Assembly: GCA_900766975.1 (NCBI GenBank)
Contig: CAAFXO010000045.1
Location: 1 to 53,564 of the forward strand
Source of the DNA: Bacteroidales bacterium
GTDB lineage: Bacteria > Bacteroidota > Bacteroidia > Bacteroidales > Muribaculaceae
DNA length: 53,564 nt
Direction: 5' to 3'
Of this stretch, positions 41,022 to 50,305 are shown piece by piece (the first letter of the stretch is position 1; each line of letters begins with the position of its first letter). The notes beneath the pieces were generated by a model. That model had not been told where the DNA came from. It worked only from the letters and a program-made list of their open reading frames with translations, and made no database searches. Position numbers and translations under genes: made by a program.

Positions 41022-43664
41022 ATGACAACTAAATCTGCATTCTTGCATATTATCACACTTTGTGTGGCGATCTGTTCGCTCTTCCCGGCTCATGCTTCTC
41101 GTAAGTTGGATGGTCTTGACCCTGCGTGGACTCTCTATACCGCTTACGATAATCTGCCTCGCAAGATTTTCGACACTCCTGATGCGACATATTTCTTCGT
41201 GCATCAGCATGTCTATAATAATACTGCGTATAGTCAGTATTACGCGAAGCCATCGGGAGGTATCTTCCGATATGATAAGAACAATCCGGCTGCCGGCATC
41301 GTCGATATGGCTCTCACCACTCCCTTCTCGGGCTTCGATATGCGCATAGTGGCTGTCGATCCTGCCACCAATGTTATGGCTGTGGGTTATATGGATGGTG
41401 GTGTCGATGTGATCAAGGCCGGACAGGTGACTTATTTCGATGATATCAAGAATGTTATCAATCCGGGCGGCTCGAAGATTAGCGGTTTGACTATCGATCC
41501 TGTCACGGGCGATGTGTTTGTATCGACCGAAACCGGATTTATGCAGATTGATGGCACTTCTCTGCAAGTTAAGAGGAACATCGATCTCGGTGCGAAGGTG
41601 AGCGATGTATGTAGCGTTGGAGATCGTCTAGTTGCCATCATAGGTGGCTCTCTCTATACGGCACCTCTTGATGCCAATATCACCGGAGTCGGTAGTTTTA
41701 CGGCCATGTCGGTGACTGTCGCATCTGACCAGTTGCGTCTTATGCCTCTTGGCGCAAATGATTTTGCTACACTTAACGCCAGCGGAGTCGTATATACTCT
41801 AAGTTATCGCGATGATAAATGGACAGCTACCAAGAAGATTAGCGACACCGGACTGCTCCGCGCCGCCAATCTCTCGGTGGTGAATCGCCTTGAGCATACT
41901 TTGTCAGCCACAGCTAACGGCTATTATCTTGCCACCACTTCGAAGGCATATTTCATCAATCGCCCTGTCGATGCAACATCGCTTCCTACCGTGACTACCG
42001 TATCACTGCCCGGGGGAGTATCGCAGTTCTCGGCATCTTACAATGGAGTAAATTTTTGGTTTAACACCGAACGTGGACGTTTCCATACCAACACTTATAA
42101 CAATAACGCCTGGTCGGGGCTTTCTGCCGGCATGCGCCCGGCATGCCCGTTGACAGCGATGGATGTTGAGTTTCAATATTCTCCGGAATATGGTCTTGTG
42201 GCTGTCGACAAGAATCCGATGATGAAATGTAGCAATATCAGTAAGGTTCAACCATTGCTCATATTCTCTTATAAGAATGGAGTATGGAACAACCTTGCGC
42301 CCTCTTTCTACATCCCCAAGAAAGCAGAGACCGACAACACTGCACTTACCACATTTGTCAATACTCGTCAGCAATTTCCCATTGCCGATCCGATGGGCTA
42401 CGCCATCGACCCCGCCATGCCCTCTGTGCTTCACGCAAGTTCGGCATGGACCGGAATTGCATCAGTATATCTCGATGATCCCTCTCACAATCCGATTTTG
42501 ATGCGATCTGCCGACGAACATACATTAGATGTTTTCGATCCGTATTATCTGCTTGATGCTCAGAATTGGGCCACGTTCAATCCTACCTACACCGTTGGTT
42601 TTGATAGTGACAACAATCTTTGGTTCTATGTGTCTACAGCATGTGCGGCAGCCAATAATATCACTGATATATTGCTCTACTGCTGGCCTGAGGAGGAGCG
42701 TCTTAAAGTGCTCCAAAACGGGAAGATCGATGGCAATCCCGGAGTCAAAAAATTAGTCAAAGCTTCCGATTTTGATCCCAGTTTCTGGGTAAATGGATTG
42801 GCTTTACGTCATCCAAACAATAAGAATACGCTTGTGCTCAATTGCCAGGGTGGCGACAATATAGGCAATTGCATCCGTATATATCGCCATAAAGGCACCA
42901 TAGATGATACTTCCGACGATGAGGAAACCCGCATTTACTATTTTACTTACGATGGCAGAACTCCGAAGAAGTTTGCAAAATCATATTCTATAAAGGAAAA
43001 TCCTTTCACCGGCGATGTGATCGTATGCTCACTCTTCGACACCTTTATCTTCAATCCCAACGATCCGGTGGTCAATGGCGCTATCAAGGCTCGTAGTTTG
43101 TCACGCTGTATAGAGGGAGTATCTTCGGAGATCATTCCATACGTTCTTGCCAATGATATTTGTGTCGATGAGTATGGCAGGATTTGGGTAGCCACGTCGA
43201 AATATGGTGTGATTGGCATAAGCCCCGATGGTTCTGAACTTGTGGCTTATTACAATGTTGATAATTCACCTCTTCCTTGTAATTCAGTAGACGGCATCGG
43301 TTGGAATCCTGACACGAAGTCGCTCTTTATGTCTACGGAATGTGGTTTGGCCGAAGTCAAGGTAGATGCTCCTGTTGCCACACCGGCTGCCAATGACCCG
43401 GAGACTCCCTTTATGAGCCCGACCGTCGTGACTGCCGATTACAGCGGCATGGTGACTTTCCACAACATCCCGGATGGAATGGTGCTCCGCGTACGCGATG
43501 CTCGTCAAAACACTGTCCGCATACTGCCGGCCGCTACGTGTCGCTCCGCTTTCTGGGATCTTCTCGATGCTGACGGCAAGATGGTGCCCACCGGTCTTTA
43601 TACCATCTCCGATGCCGCCAATGCTGATAGTTTCAAGCCTTTCGTAATCCCTGTAAGCAGATAA
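41022..43664 (+). CDS. secreted beta-propeller protein with FlgD-like C-terminal domain (PorZ-like)
   Basis: The 880-residue protein has a signal peptide (HIITLCVAICSLFPAHA) and propeller-like repeats of the 'two-component regulator propeller' kind (ISGLTIDPVTGDVFVSTETGFMQID; DEYGRIWVATSKYGVIGISPDG; GIGWNPDTKSLFMSTECGLAEV). The last 80 residues form an Ig-like domain with VRVRDARQNTVRIL and DADGKMVPTGLYTI, as in FlgD/T9SS C-terminal modules. This layout, beginning WTLYTAYDNLPRKIF, resembles PorZ, a surface component of the type IX secretion attachment complex, but the assignment is tentative. It is divergent from the upxY leader. Confidence 0.7.
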   Translation: MTTKSAFLHIITLCVAICSLFPAHASRKLDGLDPAWTLYTAYDNLPRKIFDTPDATYFFVHQHVYNNTAYSQYYAKPSGGIFRYDKNNPAAGIVDMALTTPFSGFDMRIVAVDPATNVMAVGYMDGGVDVIKAGQVTYFDDIKNVINPGGSKISGLTIDPVTGDVFVSTETGFMQIDGTSLQVKRNIDLGAKVSDVCSVGDRLVAIIGGSLYTAPLDANITGVGSFTAMSVTVASDQLRLMPLGANDFATLNASGVVYTLSYRDDKWTATKKISDTGLLRAANLSVVNRLEHTLSATANGYYLATTSKAYFINRPVDATSLPTVTTVSLPGGVSQFSASYNGVNFWFNTERGRFHTNTYNNNAWSGLSAGMRPACPLTAMDVEFQYSPEYGLVAVDKNPMMKCSNISKVQPLLIFSYKNGVWNNLAPSFYIPKKAETDNTALTTFVNTRQQFPIADPMGYAIDPAMPSVLHASSAWTGIASVYLDDPSHNPILMRSADEHTLDVFDPYYLLDAQNWATFNPTYTVGFDSDNNLWFYVSTACAAANNITDILLYCWPEEERLKVLQNGKIDGNPGVKKLVKASDFDPSFWVNGLALRHPNNKNTLVLNCQGGDNIGNCIRIYRHKGTIDDTSDDEETRIYYFTYDGRTPKKFAKSYSIKENPFTGDVIVCSLFDTFIFNPNDPVVNGAIKARSLSRCIEGVSSEIIPYVLANDICVDEYGRIWVATSKYGVIGISPDGSELVAYYNVDNSPLPCNSVDGIGWNPDTKSLFMSTECGLAEVKVDAPVATPAANDPETPFMSPTVVTADYSGMVTFHNIPDGMVLRVRDARQNTVRILPAATCRSAFWDLLDADGKMVPTGLYTISDAANADSFKPFVIPVSR

Positions 43665-43715
43665 ATCACACATCCTCTGCCATGGAGGAGTGATAACTCA
43701 ATATTCTCTCTCGCT

Positions 43716-44603
43716 ATGATCACTGCATCGATAGTAACCCATCACACCGATCCGACTGAGTTGGATCGGTGTGCTTCGTTAGTGCTCCAATCGCCCGAAG
43801 TGTCTCACCTCTATATCATCGACAATAGCCGCGACCACTCACTGCGTGATACGGTGGAGAAGATAGCAGATCGCATCAGGCGGTCTGCTCGCGTCGGCGA
43901 TGTTTCCGACCGTATCTCTTATACTCATGTCGAGAATCGGGGATATGGTGCCGGCCATAATGTGGCTATCAGGCAGTCGATCGAGTCTGGAGCAGAGGCT
44001 CACTTGGTGCTGAATGCCGACACCCGGTGGGAGGGTGATGTCATCACTCGCATGGTGGATTATATGCGAGCCAACCCCGATGTGGGGATGATGATGCCCA
44101 AGGTCTATTATCCAGATGGAGACCTGCAACTCACAGCCCGCTGTCTCCCTACGCCGGTCGACCTCCTCGCCAAGCGATTTCTCCCCAAGTCGATGATAGG
44201 GCGTCGCATGGCGCGCTATATGTTGGTGCGTGCAGACCATGATCAGATCATCAACTCCCCATATCTCTTGGGGTCATTCCTGCTGATACGTCGGGAGGCA
44301 TTGGAAAGGGTGGGTATCTTCGACGAGCGCTTCTTTATGTATCCTGAAGATATCGACATCACGCGCCGCATCCATCGCCACTATCAGACTATCCTCTATC
44401 CCGAGGTGAGCATTATCCATCAGCATGCCGCTGCATCACGCCGCAACATGCGGATGCTGCGCATCCATATCATCAATATGTGTCGCTATTTCTGCAAATG
44501 GGGGTGGATCTTCGACTCTGAGCGTCGCTCCATGAACCGCCTCCTCCTCGCCAACCTGCCGCTACTCCCACCTGACACCCCCACTCCCCCATCCCGAGGA
44601 TAA
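43716..44603 (+). CDS. GT2 glycosyltransferase (rhamnosyltransferase-like)
   Basis: The 295-residue protein has the GT2/COG1216 layout: SIVTHHTDPTELDRCASLVL, YIIDNSRDHSLRDTV, VENRGYGAGHNVAIRQ, LNADTRWEGDVI with the DxD-like aspartates, then SPYLLGSFLLIRREALERVGIFDERFFMYPEDIDITRRI. These enzymes add rhamnose or similar deoxysugars to surface glycans. No membrane segment is seen. It starts 52 nt after the propeller protein gene; its stop codon merges into a GCGCT element. No other polysaccharide genes surround it. Confidence 0.88.
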   Translation: MITASIVTHHTDPTELDRCASLVLQSPEVSHLYIIDNSRDHSLRDTVEKIADRIRRSARVGDVSDRISYTHVENRGYGAGHNVAIRQSIESGAEAHLVLNADTRWEGDVITRMVDYMRANPDVGMMMPKVYYPDGDLQLTARCLPTPVDLLAKRFLPKSMIGRRMARYMLVRADHDQIINSPYLLGSFLLIRREALERVGIFDERFFMYPEDIDITRRIHRHYQTILYPEVSIIHQHAAASRRNMRMLRIHIINMCRYFCKWGWIFDSERRSMNRLLLANLPLLPPDTPTPPSRG

Positions 44604-44614
44604 GAGCGCGTTCC
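44601..44614. repeat. GCGCT intergenic element (full copy, reverse orientation)
   Basis: TAAGAGCGCGTTCC includes the GT2 stop codon; its complement is GGAACGCGCTCTTA. Confidence 0.6.
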
Positions 44615-45188
44615 CCTAAATTTTTGTACATATATATAAAGCGAAAGAGGCGAATCTCGTCGATCGGCCTCTCTCATCAAATCAAAATTAGGTTGAATCA
44701 AATCGTCATATTCACATAGAATAAAACAACTTTTCTGAATCCATCATGACATAAAGTCATATCCGCATTATTAATTAATCAATCATTCAATTTAAATATC
44801 CTTTTATATTTCGTATGAGCCCGAAGGCCTCGATCCATTCACAATCAGTTGCCTGGTTCTATCAATTTTTATTATACAAATTTTCTTCTTTCCTTACCTT
44901 TATCAAATGTTCTGTTTATCCTTCTTTTATTATGGTTGCTATTAATTTTATTAATTACGCTTGCAAATGTAAACAATAATTTTAAAATCACAAACTTTTT
45001 GCTAATAAAAATCATAATTTTCTTTACTTTTCCATTTTATTTATATTATAAATATAAATTCATGTTGCACAACATTGTTTTGTAATCATATAATACAATT
45101 CTTTCGACTAAAATATCATTTTTTCAATAAACTATTTCCTCATAACCAAGTCGAAATAATAAGGATATTATTTTCCTGAGTTTCTATT
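44604..45188. other. AT-rich intergenic region without a recognised gene
   Basis: A short stem AGAGGC/GCCTCT lies at 44646-44672, followed by about 450 nt of very AT-rich sequence. A 78-codon frame starting with TTG at 44849 encodes an Ile/Leu/Phe-rich peptide but looks like a by-product of base composition. No clear TAnnTTTG box precedes the next gene. Confidence 0.5.
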
Positions 45189-46103
45189 ATGATGAGATAT
45201 TCCATTCAATATACATACATAAGGGGTCGCTGTCTCGTTAGTCTCTTGTTTTTGCTTCTGCTTTGCGGTGCGATTCGTGCGGATAAGTATAGTGATTATA
45301 TCAATCAGTATGCCGATCTGGCTGTGGAGCAGGAGAAGAAGTATGGCATACCGGCCTCGATCACGCTGGCACAAGGTCTGCTTGAGTCGGGTGCCGGCAC
45401 ATCCACATTGGCGCGTCGAGGCAACAATCATTTCGGCATCAAGTGCCACAAGGGGTGGGAGGGGGACACACTACTTCGTTCTGACGATGCTCCCGACGAG
45501 TGTTTCCGCGCCTATCCCAAGGTGGAAGATTCATACGAAGATCATTCCCGGTTTTTGCTTCGCCCGAGGTATCAGCCCCTCTTCGCCTTGGATCGTCATG
45601 ACTACACGGCGTGGGCCAAGACACTCCGACAGTGCGGCTATGCCACCGACCCTAACTATGCAGCACGCCTCGTGTCGATCATCGAGCGCTATTCCTTATA
45701 TAACTATGGACTTGATGATAATGAACGTGCCGAGCAGAATGCCCTCTTTATCCAGAGCACCCTCTTGGCTTCGCATAAGGTGAGACGTGCCTTCGGATTG
45801 TACTATGTCATAGCCAACCCGGGCGACACCTACGGTTCGATTGCCAAGGAGCTGAATATGGATAAACGCAAACTTATGGAGTATAACGATGCACTGCTCG
45901 ATGTGGAGATTCGGGCCTGGGAGGAGGTTTACCTTCAAGAGAAGAGGCTTGAGGTCGCCGACGAGGACCCCGGCAAGGTAGTGATCGGTGAGGATGAATC
46001 GATCCACTCCATATCCCAGCGATTTGCCATAAAGATGAGCACACTTCAGGCACTCAACCCCAGGGCTAAGGATCGCCCGGGCACTCGGCTGAAACTGAAA
46101 TGA
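45189..46103 (+). CDS. exported GH73 N-acetylglucosaminidase with two LysM domains
   Basis: The enzyme cleaves peptidoglycan glycan strands between GlcNAc and MurNAc. The 304-residue protein has a signal peptide (LVSLLFLLLLCGAIRA) and the GH73 core ITLAQGLLESGAGTSTLARRGNNHFGIKC with catalytic Glu66, followed by FRAYPKVEDSYEDHSRFL. Two LysM motifs occupy about residues 206-255 (YYVIANPGDTYGSIAKELN) and 262-304 (VVIGEDESIHSISQRFAI), which would hold it on peptidoglycan. Either of two adjacent ATG codons (45189, 45192) could start it. Confidence 0.92.
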   Translation: MMRYSIQYTYIRGRCLVSLLFLLLLCGAIRADKYSDYINQYADLAVEQEKKYGIPASITLAQGLLESGAGTSTLARRGNNHFGIKCHKGWEGDTLLRSDDAPDECFRAYPKVEDSYEDHSRFLLRPRYQPLFALDRHDYTAWAKTLRQCGYATDPNYAARLVSIIERYSLYNYGLDDNERAEQNALFIQSTLLASHKVRRAFGLYYVIANPGDTYGSIAKELNMDKRKLMEYNDALLDVEIRAWEEVYLQEKRLEVADEDPGKVVIGEDESIHSISQRFAIKMSTLQALNPRAKDRPGTRLKLK

Positions 46104-46232
46104 AATATGGATGATGCCGAAAAACTCTCTAAAATGAGCCGGAAATGCTCTTGAAATGCCATCTTTTGCTCAAAAAATATCGTTAGAGGATTCTTAATGA
46201 AAAAATGTATCCGGTTTATGAAATATTTTTTA

Positions 46233-46240
46233 TAAATTTG
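46233..46240 (+). promoter_or_regulatory. -7 promoter box of the DUF805-like gene
   Basis: TAAATTTG ends 5 nt before the ATG at 46246, the third case in this window with almost no room for a leader. Confidence 0.6.
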
Positions 46241-46245
46241 TAGAC

Positions 46246-46893
46246 ATGAAATTCAAGGAATTTTATAACCCCAAGCATGTGTATGAGGGTTATTTCGAAA
46301 CCTACTTCATACGCCCCTTCTTCCACCGCTATGTAAATTTCGGTGGGAAGGAGTCGGCGCGCACATGTCTATTGTCGATTGCGACATGGGTAGTGATCAC
46401 ATTAGGCATCGTAGGCATCATGATGGGCATGGTCGGTCTGGTGGGGCCGGAGGCGGGAGCGTCTGCTCTTCGCACGGTGTGTATTATATGGGGAGTTCTC
46501 TCGGTGTTGCCTCTGGTTTCGCTTGTGGTCAGAACCATCAATGGAGTTCCCGACAAGCCGGACACGCCACGCCTGCTCGGCATTGACACGATGCTCGCTG
46601 TGAGCTGTCTGCTCTTCTTCGTCACCGGCATTATGATGATGACCACTACCCTACACTCCGGCACGCTCAATCCCAATGCCGGGCTGGTAGATGACACGAT
46701 CAATCCTATCTTGGATGAAGAGAAAGTGATCGAAGAGCCGATCTTCACCTATCAAGATGAGAATCCTGCCGAGGTGGTCGAAGACACAACGATGAGTCAA
46801 GAAGACCCGGACTATGTAGATCCGAACGAAAGCTACGATCCGACCATCGAAAATCCCGACGAAGAGTCCGAAATACTCAATGACTCCCTATAG
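46246..46893 (+). CDS. DUF805-like membrane protein with acidic tail
   Basis: The 215-residue protein has FIRPFFHRYVNFGGKESARTCLL at its start, resembling the 'PF..Y.DF.GR.SR' opening of DUF805 proteins. Three hydrophobic segments follow (about 40-63, 73-95, 112-134), with LPLVSLVVRTINGVPD in the position of the DUF805 'LP..AL..RRLHD' block. The last 75 residues are strongly acidic and low in hydrophobics. The function of DUF805 proteins is unknown; the acidic tail is probably cytoplasmic. Confidence 0.7.
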   Translation: MKFKEFYNPKHVYEGYFETYFIRPFFHRYVNFGGKESARTCLLSIATWVVITLGIVGIMMGMVGLVGPEAGASALRTVCIIWGVLSVLPLVSLVVRTINGVPDKPDTPRLLGIDTMLAVSCLLFFVTGIMMMTTTLHSGTLNPNAGLVDDTINPILDEEKVIEEPIFTYQDENPAEVVEDTTMSQEDPDYVDPNESYDPTIENPDEESEILNDSL

Positions 46894-46972
46894 CGCTACT
46901 ATTTATAATCACATTTTCTCGGTATGAGCGATAAATATAGGTCGCCGCAAAACAATAGTAAGAAGGAATATA

Positions 46973-48091
46973 ATGAAGCATTTAGATATTGTATCGTCAA
47001 TAACAGATGTTGATTATCAGCAATGGATTGTTGATATAGAAAAGCGCTTTAGGCAACAACAGGTTAAAGCGGCGATACATATAAATTCCGATAAGATAGC
47101 GTTTTACTGGAGTCTTGGTAGGGATATTTGTGAAATGCAGGTGGAGAAGAAATATGGTAAATCCGTAATGAAGATTCTTAGTCGAGATCTAAGGAATTTA
47201 TTGCCGGATGCATCCGGACTTACACCCATTAATCTTTATTATTGCAAGAGGTTCTATCAACTTTACACACAGACCTTTAAAAAATTTCCACAACTTGTGG
47301 AAAAATTCAGACCGATTCATATACTTTCGATCAATGAATCGTGTTTACCAATAGACATCTTTGCTATTCCATGGGGGCATCATCGCGTCATAATTGACTA
47401 TTACGAGCAAGAACCAGAGAAGGCGTTGTTTTACGCTATTAAGACCTTAGAAAATAGTTGGTCGAGAGCGACACTTGAGAATATGATGGGAGATAAGGGG
47501 AAGAACAATGGCCTATTCGATCGTCAAGGTAATGCTGTAAATAATTTTGCAGCTACGTTGCCATTACCCACCGGCGATCTTGCTTGTGAGCTTATTAAAG
47601 ATCCTATAAATTTGTCTTTTGTTAAGTTAAAGGAGACTTATAACGAGGCTGCTCTCAAAAAAGCCCTAATTAATCATGTAAACCAACTCTTGCTGACCAT
47701 GGGTGTAGGTTTTGCATATATGGGCAAAGAATATTTATTGTCTGTCGCTGGCAAGGAACAGTTCTCGGATATGTTATTTTACAATACAAAACTCCATGCG
47801 TACGTGGTGGTAGAGGTCAAGGTAACAGAGTTTGAATCTTCTTATTTAGGACAATTATCCGGGTATATGTCTTTAGTGAATCATATCCTGAAAGATAATA
47901 TGGATAATCCCACAATAGGACTTTTGATATGCCGCAGTAAGAATAACTTATTCGCCCAGTACTGCTTGGATGGTTATAGCCATCCAATAGCAATAACCGC
48001 ATACGAAGGGGTGCAAATATTACCGGATAATTTCAATGATACATTGCCAAGTATAGACGACTTAAAAGAGGAAGTTAAGAGCACACTCTAA
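46973..48091 (+). CDS. DUF1016 (YhcG-like) PD-(D/E)XK nuclease family protein, second copy
   Basis: The 372-residue protein has the same layout as the gene at 632-1687: IAFYWSLGRDICEMQ in the N-terminal helical domain and a C-terminal nuclease-like core with D266 (FSDMLFYN), E281 and K283 (VEVK). The two copies are clearly diverged in the linker. No restriction-modification genes flank this one. It is AT-richer than the neighbouring genes, suggesting acquisition. Its stop codon is inside a GCGCT-like element. Confidence 0.87.
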   Translation: MKHLDIVSSITDVDYQQWIVDIEKRFRQQQVKAAIHINSDKIAFYWSLGRDICEMQVEKKYGKSVMKILSRDLRNLLPDASGLTPINLYYCKRFYQLYTQTFKKFPQLVEKFRPIHILSINESCLPIDIFAIPWGHHRVIIDYYEQEPEKALFYAIKTLENSWSRATLENMMGDKGKNNGLFDRQGNAVNNFAATLPLPTGDLACELIKDPINLSFVKLKETYNEAALKKALINHVNQLLLTMGVGFAYMGKEYLLSVAGKEQFSDMLFYNTKLHAYVVVEVKVTEFESSYLGQLSGYMSLVNHILKDNMDNPTIGLLICRSKNNLFAQYCLDGYSHPIAITAYEGVQILPDNFNDTLPSIDDLKEEVKSTL

Positions 48092-48104
48092 GAGCGTGCT
48101 TTAA
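48089..48104. repeat. GCGCT intergenic element (variant copy)
   Basis: TAAGAGCGTGCTTTAA includes the DUF1016 stop codon and lies between convergent genes. Confidence 0.45.
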
Positions 48105-48122
48105 GGGTAGAACAAAAAGGTG

Positions 48123-49571
48123 TTATAATCCGGGGAGGTGTATTTTGAAGCTTAGGCCTCCGGTGGGTTGGTTGGAGATTTGGATTTCTCCTTGGTGCAC
48201 TTGGATGCTGTTTTTTACTATTGAGAGTCCGAGGCCGGTGCCGCCGGCAGCCCTGGAGCGACCCTTATCGATGCGGTAGAATCGCTCGAAGAGATGGGGC
48301 AAGTGCACGGGATCCACCCCACAGCCATTGTCAGAGAATGTAAGGCGGATCATGCCATCGCTGTCGGTGCAGCCGACGATGTCGATGCGATCGCAACCGC
48401 TATAACTCAGCGCATTATTAATCAGATTGACAAACACTGATTCCAAAAGCGAGGCATTGCCATTGATCGGCATTGCCCCTTGAGTGTTGCAGGCTATTGT
48501 CACCCCCTTGTTTTGCGCCAATGGGGTCATATCGTCGACCACCGTAGCGATGATCTTGGCGAGATCTACCGGCCGGCGTTCGATGGTTTGACTCCCCTCG
48601 TCGATGCGTGTGATGGTCGATACATCGTTCAGCAGATTAGATAGTCGGTCGCAATTAGCCAGACAGCGTTTCATGAAATCCTGACGCTTGCTCTCCTCGA
48701 GATTGGGATAAGTCATCAAGGTCTCGAGGCATACGCGAATCGAGGCGACCGGGGTCTTCAGTTCATGATTGATATTATTGGTGAGTTGCTTTTTGAGGCG
48801 AACCTTATCCTCCTGCTCTCGGAGGGTGGCTTGGTGCTCGCGGTCACGTTCGGCGATGGCTTGTTGGAGCGAGGCATAAAGGCGCACGATATGTGCGGAG
48901 ATATCGCCCAACTCGTCGTGGCTGAAAGGGCGGGCATCATATACCGGTTCGCCACGTTCGGCATTGGCGGCAAACTCGCGCAGGCGCGAGATATGATAGC
49001 CGATCTTGCGAGTGGCGAAATAACCGAGCACGCACATGATCAGCGTGATGCCACCGATCACCCACAGGAAGCCATAATCAGCCTTAAGCAGCGTAGAGAG
49101 CGACACGCTATAGGGGATGGCGGTGCGGACCACGATGCCATCCTTGCCTCGGCGTGCGGAATAGAAAAAACTTGAGCCTGTGCTCTGGCTATGACGGCGC
49201 ACGGAATAACCGGAGCCGACGGCGATGGCGCGGGCTATCTCCTCGCGGTCTTTGTGATTGACCGAAGGGAGGCTATCGAGGGAATTATCGTAGATCACCT
49301 GACCGGCGCGATTGATCACGCTGACGCGGAGCCCACCGACAGAATGATTATGACAACTCTGCGCCACCGGGATCCCAGCGTCGATATCATCGAGGATTTC
49401 GCTATTGATCTGCTGGAGACGGGCGTTGAGTTCCTCGGCCTTGAACTGCTTCTCGCGATGATACTGAAAGATCACCACCGAGCCGACCAGTATGAGCGAA
49501 TAAGCCACCAGCCAAATGAAGAGGCGGCTCCAATAGGGCACACGTTTCTTAGGGAATAAATCCATAGCCAT
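48123..49571 (-). CDS. sensor histidine kinase
   Basis: The 482-residue membrane kinase has an N-terminal helix (LFIWLVAYSLILVGSVVIF), a periplasmic sensor region to about residue 165 and a second helix (FLWVIGGITLIMCVLGYFA). A HAMP-like linker (KIGYHISRLREFAANAERG) and coiled coil follow. The H-box NHELKTPVASI gives the phosphorylated histidine. The ATPase follows with N-box FVNLINNALSY, SDNGCGVDPVHLPHLFERFYR and GGTGLGLSIVKNS. It overlaps the response-regulator gene by 23 nt and forms a two-component system with it. The signal is unknown. Confidence 0.93.
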   Translation of the reverse strand: MAMDLFPKKRVPYWSRLFIWLVAYSLILVGSVVIFQYHREKQFKAEELNARLQQINSEILDDIDAGIPVAQSCHNHSVGGLRVSVINRAGQVIYDNSLDSLPSVNHKDREEIARAIAVGSGYSVRRHSQSTGSSFFYSARRGKDGIVVRTAIPYSVSLSTLLKADYGFLWVIGGITLIMCVLGYFATRKIGYHISRLREFAANAERGEPVYDARPFSHDELGDISAHIVRLYASLQQAIAERDREHQATLREQEDKVRLKKQLTNNINHELKTPVASIRVCLETLMTYPNLEESKRQDFMKRCLANCDRLSNLLNDVSTITRIDEGSQTIERRPVDLAKIIATVVDDMTPLAQNKGVTIACNTQGAMPINGNASLLESVFVNLINNALSYSGCDRIDIVGCTDSDGMIRLTFSDNGCGVDPVHLPHLFERFYRIDKGRSRAAGGTGLGLSIVKNSIQVHQGEIQISNQPTGGLSFKIHLPGL

Positions 49572-50238
49572 AACCTGAACGAGATTTTATATACTTGGCA
49601 TACTCTCCAATCTTATGACGGATGCGGGTGATATTGACATCGATGACGCGGTCGACTACGACGACTTCGCCGGGCCAGATGGCATGGATCAGATCTTCGC
49701 GGCTGAAGATGCGACCGGGGTCGGAGAGGAGCATGCAGAGGATCTCGAACTCCTTGCGAGGCATTTTGACCTCGACGCCGTCGACGATGCAGAGTTTGCG
49801 CGAGGGGATGATCGAAAGCCCCTCGTAAGAGATGGGTTTATCGCCTGTAGGGAGGCCGAGTTGGCCCTCGTTGACGCGACGGAGCACGCTCTTGACGCGA
49901 GCTATGACATTGCGCAGGGTATAGGGCTTGGTGATATAATCGTCGGCGCCGAGGTCGAGGCCGTCGACCATATCATCCTCGCTATCCTTGGCGGTGCAGA
50001 AGATGATGGGGATCCGCACCGTGTTGGGATTATTCTTCATAATCTTCGCTAACTGTGTGCCGGAGATTTCGCCCATCATAATGTCGAGGAGCACAAGGTC
50101 GAACTGCGAGAGATCGAGGGTGAGCACCTCCTCGGCGCTCAGAGAGGTGGTGACATCATAGCCCTCCGCTTCGAGGTTGAAACGCAATGCCTCGCAGAGA
50201 GTCTCCTCATCGTCGACCACAAGAATATGCTTCTTCAT
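49549..50238 (-). CDS. OmpR/PhoB-family response regulator
   Basis: The 229-residue protein has a receiver domain (HILVVDDEETLCEAL; phosphoacceptor Asp in LVLLDIMMGEISG; IIFCTAKDSEDD; Lys in YITKPYTLRNV). A winged-helix DNA-binding domain follows (LCIVDGVEVKMPRKEFEILCMLLSDPGRIFSREDLI, ending in VIDVNITRIRHKIG). It is transcribed upstream of, and overlaps, its partner kinase. It resembles PhoB-type regulators of Bacteroidales but the target genes cannot be told from sequence. Confidence 0.93.
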   Translation of the reverse strand: MKKHILVVDDEETLCEALRFNLEAEGYDVTTSLSAEEVLTLDLSQFDLVLLDIMMGEISGTQLAKIMKNNPNTVRIPIIFCTAKDSEDDMVDGLDLGADDYITKPYTLRNVIARVKSVLRRVNEGQLGLPTGDKPISYEGLSIIPSRKLCIVDGVEVKMPRKEFEILCMLLSDPGRIFSREDLIHAIWPGEVVVVDRVIDVNITRIRHKIGEYAKYIKSRSGYGYGFIP

Positions 50239-50297
50239 AAGCAGCTAAAGAGTTGAGATAAAAATAGCGGATCGCTGTAGATCCTGTGTAGTGCTAA

Positions 50298-50305
50298 CAA
50301 AATTA
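50298..50305 (-). promoter_or_regulatory. -7 box of the two-component operon within a small palindrome
   Basis: TAATTTTG on the minus strand lies inside the perfect inverted repeat GCTAA-TTTTG-TTAGC, about 60 nt upstream of the response-regulator ATG. A regulator bound to the repeat would cover the box. Confidence 0.45.

Noticed and set aside
44849..45085. A 78-codon hydrophobic frame starting with TTG.
   Set aside because: It lies in extremely AT-rich DNA, where Ile/Leu/Phe/Asn-rich frames arise by chance, and has no start context.
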